Positions 1 through 6,762 of a stretch of 12,063 bases of DNA are shown piece by piece; the stretch's first letter is position 1, and every line of letters begins with the position of its first letter. The notes below the pieces were generated by a model. That model ran no database searches and was not told where the DNA came from. It worked only from the letters and a program-made list of their open reading frames with translations. A program made the position numbers and the translations under genes. Origin of the DNA: an uncultured Holophagaceae bacterium (GTDB lineage Bacteria > Acidobacteriota > Holophagae > Holophagales > Holophagaceae); the NCBI GenBank assembly GCA_903890595.1, contig CAITBU010000354.1, positions 1-12,063 of the forward strand, in the 5' to 3' direction.

Positions 1-516
1 CAGTCCGGCCTGGGCCGCACCGGCAAGCTGTTCGCCTTCGAGCACGAGGGCATCCGCCCGGACGGCATCACCATCGGCAAGGCCCTCAGCGGCGGCTACT
101 ACCCCGTGAGCGCCTTCCTGGCCAGCGATGCGGTGATGGACGTCTTTACCCCGGGCATCCACGGCTCGACCTATGGGGGCAATCCCCTGGCCTGCGCTGT
201 GGCCAGCGCCGCCCTGGACGTGCTGGTGGATGAGGACCTGGTGGCCCGGGCCGAGAGCCTGGGCGCCCACCTGAAGGCGCGCCTGGAGAGCATGGCCACG
301 GACAAGGTGCAGGAGATCCGCTGCATCGGCCTCTGGGCTGGCGTGCAGCTGCACCCCGAGGCCGGGGGCGCCCGCAAGTACTGCTATGCCCTCAAGGACC
401 GCGGGATGCTGTGCAAGGACACCCACGTGGACACCATCCGCCTGGCTCCACCCCTGGTGATCACCAAGGAGCAGATCGACTGGGCCGTGGACCAGCTGGA
501 GGCCGTGCTGAGCTAG
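1..516 (+). CDS. rocD: Ornithine aminotransferase (ornithine--oxo-acid transaminase), C-terminal part
   Basis: The reading frame is open from the first base, so the 5' end lies outside the window; about 171 residues are visible. The protein would move the delta-amino group of ornithine to 2-oxoglutarate, giving glutamate semialdehyde and glutamate, with pyridoxal phosphate as cofactor, in the cytoplasm. The visible part starts in the QSGLGRTG segment typical of class-III aminotransferases. It then shows IGKALSGGYYPVSA, whose Lys (27th visible residue) is the expected PLP-binding lysine, then HGSTYGGNPLA, and near the end IRLAPPLVIT. The combination of GKALSGG, YPVSA and the HGSTYGGNPL block matches ornithine aminotransferase better than acetylornithine or GABA aminotransferases. 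The stop is TAG at 514-516. The next gene begins 19 nt later on the same strand, so co-transcription is likely although the pathways differ. Confidence 0.9.
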   Translation, partial: QSGLGRTGKLFAFEHEGIRPDGITIGKALSGGYYPVSAFLASDAVMDVFTPGIHGSTYGGNPLACAVASAALDVLVDEDLVARAESLGAHLKARLESMATDKVQEIRCIGLWAGVQLHPEAGGARKYCYALKDRGMLCKDTHVDTIRLAPPLVITKEQIDWAVDQLEAVLS

Positions 517-535
517 GCTAATCGGCTGGAGTGCC

Positions 536-2419
536 ATGAGCCCCATCCCCTCAGCCGAGATCTTCGCCCTGCTCGATGACTGCCAGTCGGGGGAAGCTGC
601 GCCCACGAGCAGGCTGTACCTGGACCACGCCCGGACCCATCGCTGCGAGGATCCGGCGCAGCTGGAGGCGGTCTGGGAGCGGGTGGAGGCCGACCAGCGG
701 GCCGGGCTGCATGCGGTGCTTCTGGCGGACTACGAGTGGGGCGCCCGGATGCTGGAGGCGGGCCATGGACGGTGGTCCCCTGAAGCACTGGGGGGGCGGA
801 TCCCGGCCCTGCAGGTGCTGCTGTTCCGGTCCCTCCAGCGGCTCTCGCAAGCGGGCGTGGAGGCCTGGCTGGCCGCGGCGGAGGGCCAGGCGAAGCCCCC
901 ACCCGCCGGGATAGCAGGCCTGTCCTCCCGGGTGGAGCGGGGGCGCTTCGACGCCGACTTCGCCCGGATCCAGGAGCGGCTGCGGGCCGGCGACACCTAC
1001 CAGGTGAACTACACCCTGGGCCTGGACTTCGAGGCCTACGGAGACCCCCTGGCCCTCTACCGCCGCCTGCGGGTCCGCCAGCCGGTGGCCTACGGCGCCC
1101 TGCTTGCCCTGGGGGAGGGCCGCCACCTGCTGTCCCTGTCGCCGGAGCTCTTCGTGCGTCACGGCGGCGAGGGGGAGGACCGACGTCTCCTGGCCCAGCC
1201 CATGAAGGGGACGGCTGCCCGGGGCGGTGGCCTGCTGGCGGCGCCCACCATGGCCGCAGATCGCAAGACCCGGGCTGAAAACGTGATGATCGTGGACCTC
1301 CTCCGCAACGACCTGGGCCGCGTGGCGGAGGCGGGCTCCGTGACCGTGCCCGCCTTGTTCACCGAAGAGGCCTTGCCGACCCTGGCCCAGCTCACCTCCA
1401 CCGTGGTGGCGCGGCCCCGGGCGGACCTGCGGTTCCCCGAGCTCCTGCGGGCCCTCTTCCCTTGCGGGTCCGTCACCGGGGCCCCCAAGCACCGCACCAT
1501 GGAGCTCATTGCGGACCTGGAGCAGGCTCCCCGGGGACCCTACTGCGGGGCCCTGGGCTGGGTGGACGCGCCCGGCGCGGCACCCCTCGGCTCCTTCTGC
1601 CTGTCCGTGACCATTCGCACCCTGGACCTGACGCTCCAGCCCGGACCCACCCCGGTCCGCAGGGGCCGCCTGGGGGTGGGGGCGGGCATCGTACTGGGCA
1701 GCGAGGCGGCGGCGGAGTATGAGGAAGTCATGCTCAAGGCCGCCTTCCTCACGGCCATGGATCCCGGCTTTGCCCTACTGGAGACCCTCCTGCGGGACCC
1801 CGCAGGGGAGATCCCGCACCTGGACCTGCACCTGGCCCGGATCACAGCGAGTGCTGCCGCGCTGGGCTTCGCCTGCGACCCGGCAGCCCTGCGCGCCGAC
1901 CTGCTTGAGGCCGCCGCCACCCTGCCGCTCGGAGCCCCGGGTGCGCTGCGCCTGACCCTGGTCAAGGCTGGCCGCAGGGCGGTGACGGCCCGCCCCCTGG
2001 ACCCACCCTGGGGAGACGCTGAGACGCCTCTGAGCGTGGGTCTGGCCCAGGAGCCTCTGCTGGTGGATCCCGTCCTGGCCCGCCACAAGACCACCTGGCG
2101 ACCCCAGTACGATGCCGCCCTGGCCGAGGCCCGGGAGCGGGGCTGGTTCGACCTGCTGTTCCTGAACGCCACCGGCGAGCTGGTGGAGGGGGCCCGCAGC
2201 AGCGTGTTCCTGCAGTGCGGTGGCCGCTGGCTCACGCCGCCCCTCGCCCTGGGGGCCCTGCCTGGGATCCAGCGGGGCCTGCTCCTGGCAGATCCGGCCT
2301 GGAACGCCCGGGAAGCCGTGCTCACCCTCCAGGACCTGCGGGAGGCCGAGGCCCTGGTGGTCTGTAACGCGCTGAGGGGGCCTCTGCGGGCGCAGCTGGC
2401 GGGGCCCCTACCGGCCTGA
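536..2419 (+). CDS. pabB: Fused aminodeoxychorismate synthase component I / 4-amino-4-deoxychorismate lyase (PabB-PabC)
   Basis: A 627-residue fusion acting in p-aminobenzoate synthesis for folate. Residues ~130-405 form the chorismate-binding PabB domain: AGDTYQVNYT at 151-160, LSPELF near 201, PMKGT at 222-226 (Lys224 matches the catalytic lysine of PabB enzymes), ENVMIVDLLRND at 248-259, and CGSVTGAPK at 310-318. Residues ~411-627 form a fold-type IV PLP lyase domain: LLETLL near 414, LDLHLARI at 429-436, Lys518 in the HKTTW segment as the likely PLP lysine, and NATGELVEGARSSVF at 544-558. Both active-site lysines are present, so both halves look functional. The synthase half normally needs a glutaminase partner (PabA), which is not in this window. 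The ATG at 536 has GGAG at 528-531 with a short 4-nt spacer. The gene lies 19 nt after rocD. The first ~125 residues are a divergent N-terminal region typical of this family. Confidence 0.93.
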   Translation: MSPIPSAEIFALLDDCQSGEAAPTSRLYLDHARTHRCEDPAQLEAVWERVEADQRAGLHAVLLADYEWGARMLEAGHGRWSPEALGGRIPALQVLLFRSLQRLSQAGVEAWLAAAEGQAKPPPAGIAGLSSRVERGRFDADFARIQERLRAGDTYQVNYTLGLDFEAYGDPLALYRRLRVRQPVAYGALLALGEGRHLLSLSPELFVRHGGEGEDRRLLAQPMKGTAARGGGLLAAPTMAADRKTRAENVMIVDLLRNDLGRVAEAGSVTVPALFTEEALPTLAQLTSTVVARPRADLRFPELLRALFPCGSVTGAPKHRTMELIADLEQAPRGPYCGALGWVDAPGAAPLGSFCLSVTIRTLDLTLQPGPTPVRRGRLGVGAGIVLGSEAAAEYEEVMLKAAFLTAMDPGFALLETLLRDPAGEIPHLDLHLARITASAAALGFACDPAALRADLLEAAATLPLGAPGALRLTLVKAGRRAVTARPLDPPWGDAETPLSVGLAQEPLLVDPVLARHKTTWRPQYDAALAEARERGWFDLLFLNATGELVEGARSSVFLQCGGRWLTPPLALGALPGIQRGLLLADPAWNAREAVLTLQDLREAEALVVCNALRGPLRAQLAGPLPA

Positions 2420-2425
2420 GACCTC

Positions 2426-2454
2426 GCCCGGACGGATTTCGAATCCGTCCGGGC
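2426..2454 (+). terminator. Perfect 13-bp inverted repeat after pabB-pabC, possible terminator
   Basis: The 13-nt arm GCCCGGACGGATT is followed by TCG and then its exact reverse complement, giving a 13-bp GC-rich stem with a 3-nt loop (position 2426 pairs with 2454). It begins 7 nt after the pabB-pabC stop and lies 35 nt before the MOSC start. No T-tract follows on the plus strand (CTGGAATATC), nor on the minus strand, so it is not a canonical intrinsic terminator. It could be a U-less terminator, a transcript-stabilising hairpin or a dispersed palindromic element. Confidence 0.5.
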
Positions 2455-2478
2455 CTGGAATATCGGATCATCGGAGGT

Positions 2479-2483
2479 GGAGG
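2479..2483 (+). promoter_or_regulatory. Shine-Dalgarno site deciding the MOSC gene start
   Basis: GGAGG lies 5 nt before the ATG at 2489. A second GGAGG at 2473-2477 overlaps the in-frame GTG at 2477 and is therefore not positioned to serve that GTG. This favours ATG 2489 over a start at 2477. Confidence 0.7.
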
Positions 2484-2488
2484 TCGCC

Positions 2489-2953
2489 ATGGCCGAAGGC
2501 CGCATCGAGTCCATTCACATCGCCACTGCGGCCGGGGCACCCATGCTGTCCCGGGTGGAGGTGTCCGTGACCGCCGGTGCCGGCATCGACGGGGACCGCT
2601 ACGCCGCCCACGCCGGGAAGTTCTCGGACAAGCCCAAGTCCGGCCGGCAGATCACCTTCATCGAGGCCGAAGCCATCGAGGCCCTGGCCGCAGAGCTGGG
2701 CATCACGCTCCAGGCCGGCGAGACCCGGCGCAACGTGGTCACCCGGGGCGTGCCCCTGAACCACCTGGTGGGTCGCGAGTTCGAGGCCGGCTCCGTCCGC
2801 TTTCGGGGTACCGAGCTGTGCGAGCCCTGCCAGTACCTCACCGAGCTGACGGGCAAGCCCGGCATTTTGCCGGGCCTTACCCACCGGGGCGGCCTGCGGG
2901 CTGAAGTACTCCAGGGCGGCCTCCTGTCCCTGGGCGACACCGTCACTTTCTAG
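2489..2953 (+). CDS. MOSC domain-containing protein
   Basis: A 154-residue single-domain protein. MOSC domains are known from molybdenum-cofactor sulfurases and related sulfur-carrier proteins, and many small stand-alone versions have no assigned substrate. The whole chain fits the domain: GIDGDRY near residues 33-39, GRQITFIEAEAIEA at 52-65, AGETRRNVVTRGVPL at 76-90, the ELCEPC motif with Cys111 and Cys114, HRGGLRAEVL at 132-141, and a closing GDTV segment. The conserved cysteine in CEPC is the likely sulfur-carrying residue by family analogy. ATG at 2489 is chosen over GTG 2477 because it has a well-spaced GGAGG. A 13-bp hairpin separates it from pabB-pabC. The guaC-like gene starts 40 nt downstream, so a two-gene transcript is possible. 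No molybdopterin gene is nearby to hint at a partner. Confidence 0.88.
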   Translation: MAEGRIESIHIATAAGAPMLSRVEVSVTAGAGIDGDRYAAHAGKFSDKPKSGRQITFIEAEAIEALAAELGITLQAGETRRNVVTRGVPLNHLVGREFEAGSVRFRGTELCEPCQYLTELTGKPGILPGLTHRGGLRAEVLQGGLLSLGDTVTF

Positions 2954-2993
2954 CCGAAGTCCCTTCCACCCCGCTTTTCATTCAGGTGCCCCC

Positions 2994-4004
2994 ATGGTCG
3001 AGACCGCCATCACCTTCGACGACGTCCTGCTGATCCCCGCCTACAACCACCACCAGTCCCGGCGCATCGTGGACACCAGCATGACCGACAAGAGCGGCAA
3101 GCTGACCCTGGGCCTGCCCATCATGACCTCCAACATGGACACGGTCACCGAGGACGCCATGGCGGACTTCGTGGGTGAGCGCGGGGGCATCGGGGTGCTG
3201 CACCGCTTCGTGTCCGTGGAAGACAACGTGGCCATGTTCAAGCGCTGTAAGCACCCGGTGTTCGTCAGCGTGGGCACGGCGGAGAGCGAGATGGAGCGGG
3301 TGGAAGCCCTGCGGGATGCCGGCGCCCAGTACTTCTGCGTGGACGTGGCCCATGGCCATGCCAAGTACGTGGGCAAGATGGTCAAGCGCATGCGCGCAGT
3401 CCTGCCCAACGAGTGCATCATGGCGGGCAACGTGGCCACCTACGCCGGTGCCGACTACCTGGCGGGCGTGAAGGCCGACATCATCAAGGTCGGCATCGGC
3501 CCCGGCAGCGTCTGCACCACCCGCATCAAGACCGGCTTCGGTGTGCCTCAGTTGACGGCCATCCAGGAGTGCGCCCGGGCGGATCGCTCCATCGTGGCGG
3601 ATGGCGGCGTGCGCACCCCCGGCGACATCGTGAAGGCCCTGGCCTTCGGTGCGGACTTCGTGATGATCGGCGGCATGCTGGCGGGCACCCGGCCCACCCC
3701 CGGCGAGCCCATTCGGGATGCTGCCGGACGCCCCACCCACAAGGTCTACCGCGGCATGGCCAGCGCCGAGGTGGCGGACGATCATCTGGGTGGCCTCACG
3801 GGCTGGAAGACCGCCGAGGGCGTGGCCACCAAGGTGACCTACCGGGAGGACGAGGAGGAGATCATCGCCGACATCGTGGGCGGCCTGCGCTCCGGCCTCA
3901 CCTACGGCGGCGCCAACACCATCCGCGAGCTGCAGCGGAAGCTCAACTACATGCTGGTGTCCCCCGCCGGCCGCATCGAGAGCCTGCCGCACAAGACCCT
4001 CTAA
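2994..4004 (+). CDS. guaC: GMP reductase / IMP dehydrogenase family protein without CBS domains (GMP reductase-like)
   Basis: A 336-residue TIM-barrel protein. GMP reductase turns GMP into IMP and ammonia using NADPH in purine salvage; IMP dehydrogenase runs the neighbouring IMP-to-XMP step. The sequence has ITFDDVLLIPAY at 6-17, IMTSNMDTVT near 43-52, DVAHGHA near 117-123, MAGNVAT near 142-148, KVGIGPGSVCTTR with the catalytic Cys, a DGGVRTPGDI phosphate-site stretch, FVMIGGMLAG, and a TAEG segment where IMP dehydrogenases carry the Arg-Tyr mobile flap. No pair of CBS domains interrupts the barrel, and the length suits GMP reductase (about 325-350 residues) rather than IMP dehydrogenase (about 490). 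The N-terminal signature is nevertheless IMP dehydrogenase-like, so substrate assignment is not certain. ATG 2994 has AGGTG five nt upstream. The lipoprotein gene on the other strand converges, 40 nt away. Confidence 0.85.
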   Translation: MVETAITFDDVLLIPAYNHHQSRRIVDTSMTDKSGKLTLGLPIMTSNMDTVTEDAMADFVGERGGIGVLHRFVSVEDNVAMFKRCKHPVFVSVGTAESEMERVEALRDAGAQYFCVDVAHGHAKYVGKMVKRMRAVLPNECIMAGNVATYAGADYLAGVKADIIKVGIGPGSVCTTRIKTGFGVPQLTAIQECARADRSIVADGGVRTPGDIVKALAFGADFVMIGGMLAGTRPTPGEPIRDAAGRPTHKVYRGMASAEVADDHLGGLTGWKTAEGVATKVTYREDEEEIIADIVGGLRSGLTYGGANTIRELQRKLNYMLVSPAGRIESLPHKTL

Positions 4005-4044
4005 GCATGGTTTGTGCACAATCTTTAGTACCCGGAGGCCCCGG

Positions 4045-4677
4045 TTACCCCACGCCGTAGGGCGGGTGCACGTCGGTGGCGAGGCGCATCAGGTCGAACT
4101 TCAGCGTCCGCAGCATGACGCCACAGATGTTGTCCGCCCCGTTGGGGGGCGTGCCGTTGAAGTGGTGGCTGTTGTAGAGCCGCGCATAGGCCACCTGGCC
4201 CGAGGCCTCGACCACGTAGAGCTGGATCCCTCCAACGCTGCCGGCAGCGTCGGTCATGGCCTCCAGGAACAGGACAAAGTCTGTGTCCAGCCGCTGGGCG
4301 GCGGTCCAGGCGGCGTAGGCCCTGGCCCGGCCCTGGGTGTACTTCATCTGGTTGCCCCCCAGGGCTGAAGGGGGCACGGCGTGGAAGGCGGTGGCGGCCA
4401 CGGCCCCCGCCAGGCCTTCGCCCTTCGCCAAGGCGGCTGCCGTCTCGGCTGTGGCGAGGGCATAGGGATTCTCCGCACGCCGGGGATCCACCAGGGGGTA
4501 GACCAGGATGCGGGCGGTGGCCTTGGAGGCCTTTAGACGGTCAAAGGCCACCCGGCGCAGCTTCAGCTCGCTCTCGGAGGGGCCCCCGAAGGCCCGGGCC
4601 AGGGGGTAGAGCATGGGTTTGCAGGCTGAGCTCCCCAGGAGGAGCGGCAGCAGGAGCAGGAGAGTGCGGCGCTTCAT
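4045..4677 (-). CDS. Lipoprotein of unknown function
   Basis: A 210-residue protein that I do not recognise. Residues 1-18 form a lipoprotein signal peptide: MKRR, a run of leucines, then LGSSAC, with Cys19 as the lipidation residue. The -3 residue of this lipobox is Ser rather than the usual Leu, so processing is likely but not certain. The mature part has an ARILVYPLVDPRR stretch around residue 55, an Ala-rich helical region (75-95), the strand-like segments FVLFLEAM and GIQLYVVEASGQVAYARLY around 133-168, and a second cysteine in DNICGV. It looks like a compact alpha/beta domain in the periplasm or anchored to a membrane. The start is supported by AAGGAG at 4684-4689 with a 6-nt spacer. 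It follows the MFS gene by 43 nt on the same strand and may be the last gene of that operon. Its end faces guaC. Confidence 0.75.
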   Translation of the reverse strand: MKRRTLLLLLPLLLGSSACKPMLYPLARAFGGPSESELKLRRVAFDRLKASKATARILVYPLVDPRRAENPYALATAETAAALAKGEGLAGAVAATAFHAVPPSALGGNQMKYTQGRARAYAAWTAAQRLDTDFVLFLEAMTDAAGSVGGIQLYVVEASGQVAYARLYNSHHFNGTPPNGADNICGVMLRTLKFDLMRLATDVHPPYGVG

Positions 4678-4720
4678 GACGGGCTCCTTGGTGCATGGAG
4701 GATGTTAAGAAAAATACGCC

Positions 4721-5914
4721 CTATTCCTGGGGGGGCAAGCCTGCCGGAGCGCTTCGGGCGGTGCGGAACCGCACCAGGATCAGGCCCATGGCGATGCAGA
4801 TGGGAAAGCTGGCCAGCCACACCCAGCGGGGACCCACCCGGGCATAGGCCGCCACCCCCAGCCAGGGGCCCAGGGCCAGGGCTGCCGCGAAGCACAGGGA
4901 GAGCAGGCCCATGTACTCCCCCCGGCGGTCTGGCGGCGCCAGGGTGGCCACGGCGTCGCTCATGGCGGGGAACAGGATCATCTCGCCGAAGGTCCAGACC
5001 ACGGTGGTGAGGATCAGGGTGGTGGGGGCCGTGGCCCAGGCCGTGAGCCCGAAGCCCGCTGCCAGACAAAGTGAGCCGGCCAGCAGCTGGCGGCCGTGGG
5101 GCCAGTGGGCCAGGCCCAGGTTGAGGGCCACTTCCAGTGCCACGATGAGCAGGGTGTTCACGGTGAAGAGCAGCCCATAGAAGCGGCTGCCCAGGCCCAG
5201 GTCCCGCACCACCCACAGGGGCAGGGTGCCCTCGATCTGGAAGAACACCATGAGCAGCGGCACGAAGGGCAGCAGCAGCCAGGCCAGCCGCCCATCCCGC
5301 CAGGGGCTGCCCCCCGGGGGATGACCGTGGGGCAGGGCGGGTGCCGGCGTCCCCTTCAGCACCAGGGTGAGCAGCAGGGCCCCGGCGAGGGTGCTGAGGC
5401 CATCGGTCCAGAACACCCAGCGGTAGCTGTGGTGGGCGATGAGGCCGCCCATCGCCGGCCCCACGGCCATGCCCAGGTTCACTGCCAGCCGGTGGAGGGC
5501 GAAGACAGCCTTGCGGCGCTCCGGCGGGGCCAGGCCCGTCAGCATGGCCATGGAGCTGGGCCAGAAGGCCTGTGAGAGGCCAGCCCATAGGAAGATCAGG
5601 GCAAACAGCAGGGGGCGGGTGGTGGCGAAGGGCAGGGCCAGCAGCAGCGTTCCGGAGCTCCAGAGGCTGGCCTTCAGCACGCGGGCATGGCCCATCCGGT
5701 CCGCCAGACGCCCCGAGAAGGGCCCGGCCGCCAGGGCGCCGGCGCCGTAGACCATCATGCCGATCCCCGCCTCCTGGGGCGTCCAGCGGCGCCCCTCCGT
5801 GAGGTAGAGCACCAGAAAGGGCATGGCCATGGTGCCCAGGCGGTTCACCAGGGTTGTGGCGCAGATGAGCCAGACCTCCCGGGGGAGGCCACGGAGGCCC
5901 TGCCAGGGGTTCAT
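4721..5914 (-). CDS. MFS transporter
   Basis: A 397-residue inner-membrane transporter with about twelve hydrophobic segments, the usual length and layout for the major facilitator superfamily. The loop between helices 2 and 3 holds a good motif-A version, GRLADRMGHAR, at about residues 68-78. The central cytoplasmic loop, around 200-225, is Pro/Gly/His-rich (TPAPALPHGHPPGG). The substrate cannot be read from the sequence; the overall look is of a drug/metabolite-type exporter. The start is fixed by context: ATG at 5912-5914 overlaps the TGA of the upstream sulfurtransferase gene (ATGA). No Shine-Dalgarno sequence precedes it; the bases just upstream are CCTCCGCCTCCCA, the opposite of a ribosome-binding site, so initiation probably depends on ribosomes finishing the upstream gene. 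An in-frame start 57 nt earlier is disfavoured because it would overlap that gene more deeply and add a non-conserved basic leader. Confidence 0.88.
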   Translation of the reverse strand: MNPWQGLRGLPREVWLICATTLVNRLGTMAMPFLVLYLTEGRRWTPQEAGIGMMVYGAGALAAGPFSGRLADRMGHARVLKASLWSSGTLLLALPFATTRPLLFALIFLWAGLSQAFWPSSMAMLTGLAPPERRKAVFALHRLAVNLGMAVGPAMGGLIAHHSYRWVFWTDGLSTLAGALLLTLVLKGTPAPALPHGHPPGGSPWRDGRLAWLLLPFVPLLMVFFQIEGTLPLWVVRDLGLGSRFYGLLFTVNTLLIVALEVALNLGLAHWPHGRQLLAGSLCLAAGFGLTAWATAPTTLILTTVVWTFGEMILFPAMSDAVATLAPPDRRGEYMGLLSLCFAAALALGPWLGVAAYARVGPRWVWLASFPICIAMGLILVRFRTARSAPAGLPPQE

Positions 5915-6762
5915 TGGGAGGCGGAGGCCGGCAGGGCGGCGCCAGCCTTGGGCTGCTCGCTGCGGCACCACTCGCTCCAGCTGCCCACGTACAGGGCCGC
6001 GCCGCTGAGGCCGGCGACCGCCATGGCCAGCAGGGTGTGGCAGGCCGTGACGCCGCTGCCGCAGTGCACCGCCACCCGCTCCGGGGGCGTGCCCTGGAGC
6101 AACGTCTGGAAGCGGTTCCGCAGGTCTTCGGCGGAGAGAAAGCGGCCATCCGGTCCCAGGGTCTGGGGCCAGGGCAGGTTCAGGGAGCCTGGAATGCGGC
6201 CCGCCAGGGGATCAAAGGGCTCCGTCTCGCCCCGCCAGCGCTCGGCGGACCGGGCGTCCAGCAGCTTCCAGGAGGGGTTCGTGCGCAGGGCCGCCACGGC
6301 GGCTGCCGCCACGGTGGGCAGGTGCCAGCGGTCCGCCGGATAGGCTGGCGCCGGGGGTGGGGGTGGGTCGTTGGTGACCAGGGCCAAGCCTGCCGCCAGG
6401 GCCGCGGCCAGGCCCCCATCCAGGACTGATACCCGCGGGTGGCCCAGGGCCCGCAGCATCCACCAGGCCCGGGCTGCGGCATTGCCCCCGCCAGCGGCGT
6501 CGTAGACCACCACCTCGGTGGCGGGGGTGATGCCCCAGGCACCCAGCCGGGCGGCGAAGCGGGGCACCGGCGGCAGGGGATGGCGGCCACCCTTGGCCGG
6601 GTCGTGGTCAGGCTGCCAGGCGGTGCTCAGGTCCTTTTCCAGGCTGGCGTGGCAGGCGCCGGGCAGGTGTCCGGCCTGGAAGTCGGCGGGGTCCGGCCGG
6701 GCATCCAGCAGGCGGATCGTGGCCAGGCGGGCGAGGAGGTCGGAGGCGGTGATCAGGGGCAT
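5911..6762 (-). CDS. Two-domain sulfurtransferase, 3-mercaptopyruvate/thiosulfate type
   Basis: A 283-residue protein with two rhodanese domains, the normal length for SseA-like enzymes. These pass sulfane sulfur from 3-mercaptopyruvate or thiosulfate to an acceptor such as cyanide or a thiol, mostly in the cytoplasm. The N-terminal, non-catalytic domain shows LLDARPDPADFQAGHLPGA (18-36) and YDAAGGGNAAARAWW (87-101). The C-terminal domain shows LLDARSAERWRGE (167-179), GRIPGSLNLPW (188-198) and the active loop CGSGVTAC at 234-241, with Cys234 as nucleophile. The CGSGVT loop resembles 3-mercaptopyruvate sulfurtransferases more than the CRKGVT loop of classical thiosulfate rhodaneses. No signal peptide is present. 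Its TGA overlaps the MFS start. At its own start GGGGAG abuts the ATG with no spacer, and a CATACT box sits 6 nt upstream, which is compatible with a leaderless message. The Sel1 gene is divergent. Confidence 0.9.
   Translation of the reverse strand: MPLITASDLLARLATIRLLDARPDPADFQAGHLPGACHASLEKDLSTAWQPDHDPAKGGRHPLPPVPRFAARLGAWGITPATEVVVYDAAGGGNAAARAWWMLRALGHPRVSVLDGGLAAALAAGLALVTNDPPPPPAPAYPADRWHLPTVAAAAVAALRTNPSWKLLDARSAERWRGETEPFDPLAGRIPGSLNLPWPQTLGPDGRFLSAEDLRNRFQTLLQGTPPERVAVHCGSGVTACHTLLAMAVAGLSGAALYVGSWSEWCRSEQPKAGAALPASASQ

Noticed and set aside
1540..2514. Open frame antisense to pabB-pabC and extending over the hairpin
   Set aside because: Arg/Ser/Ala-rich composition and no motif; the opposite strand is a well-supported enzyme.
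2982..4019. Open frame of 345 codons antisense to the guaC-like gene
   Set aside because: His/Gly/Val-rich shadow of a clearly conserved plus-strand gene.
4031..4044. Possible terminator hairpin between convergent genes (CCGG arms)
   Set aside because: Only a 4-bp stem with flanking mismatches and no T-run on either side.
4674..6149. Open frame of 491 codons on the minus strand
   Set aside because: It overlaps the MFS and sulfurtransferase genes in another frame and its product is Pro/Gly-rich low complexity.
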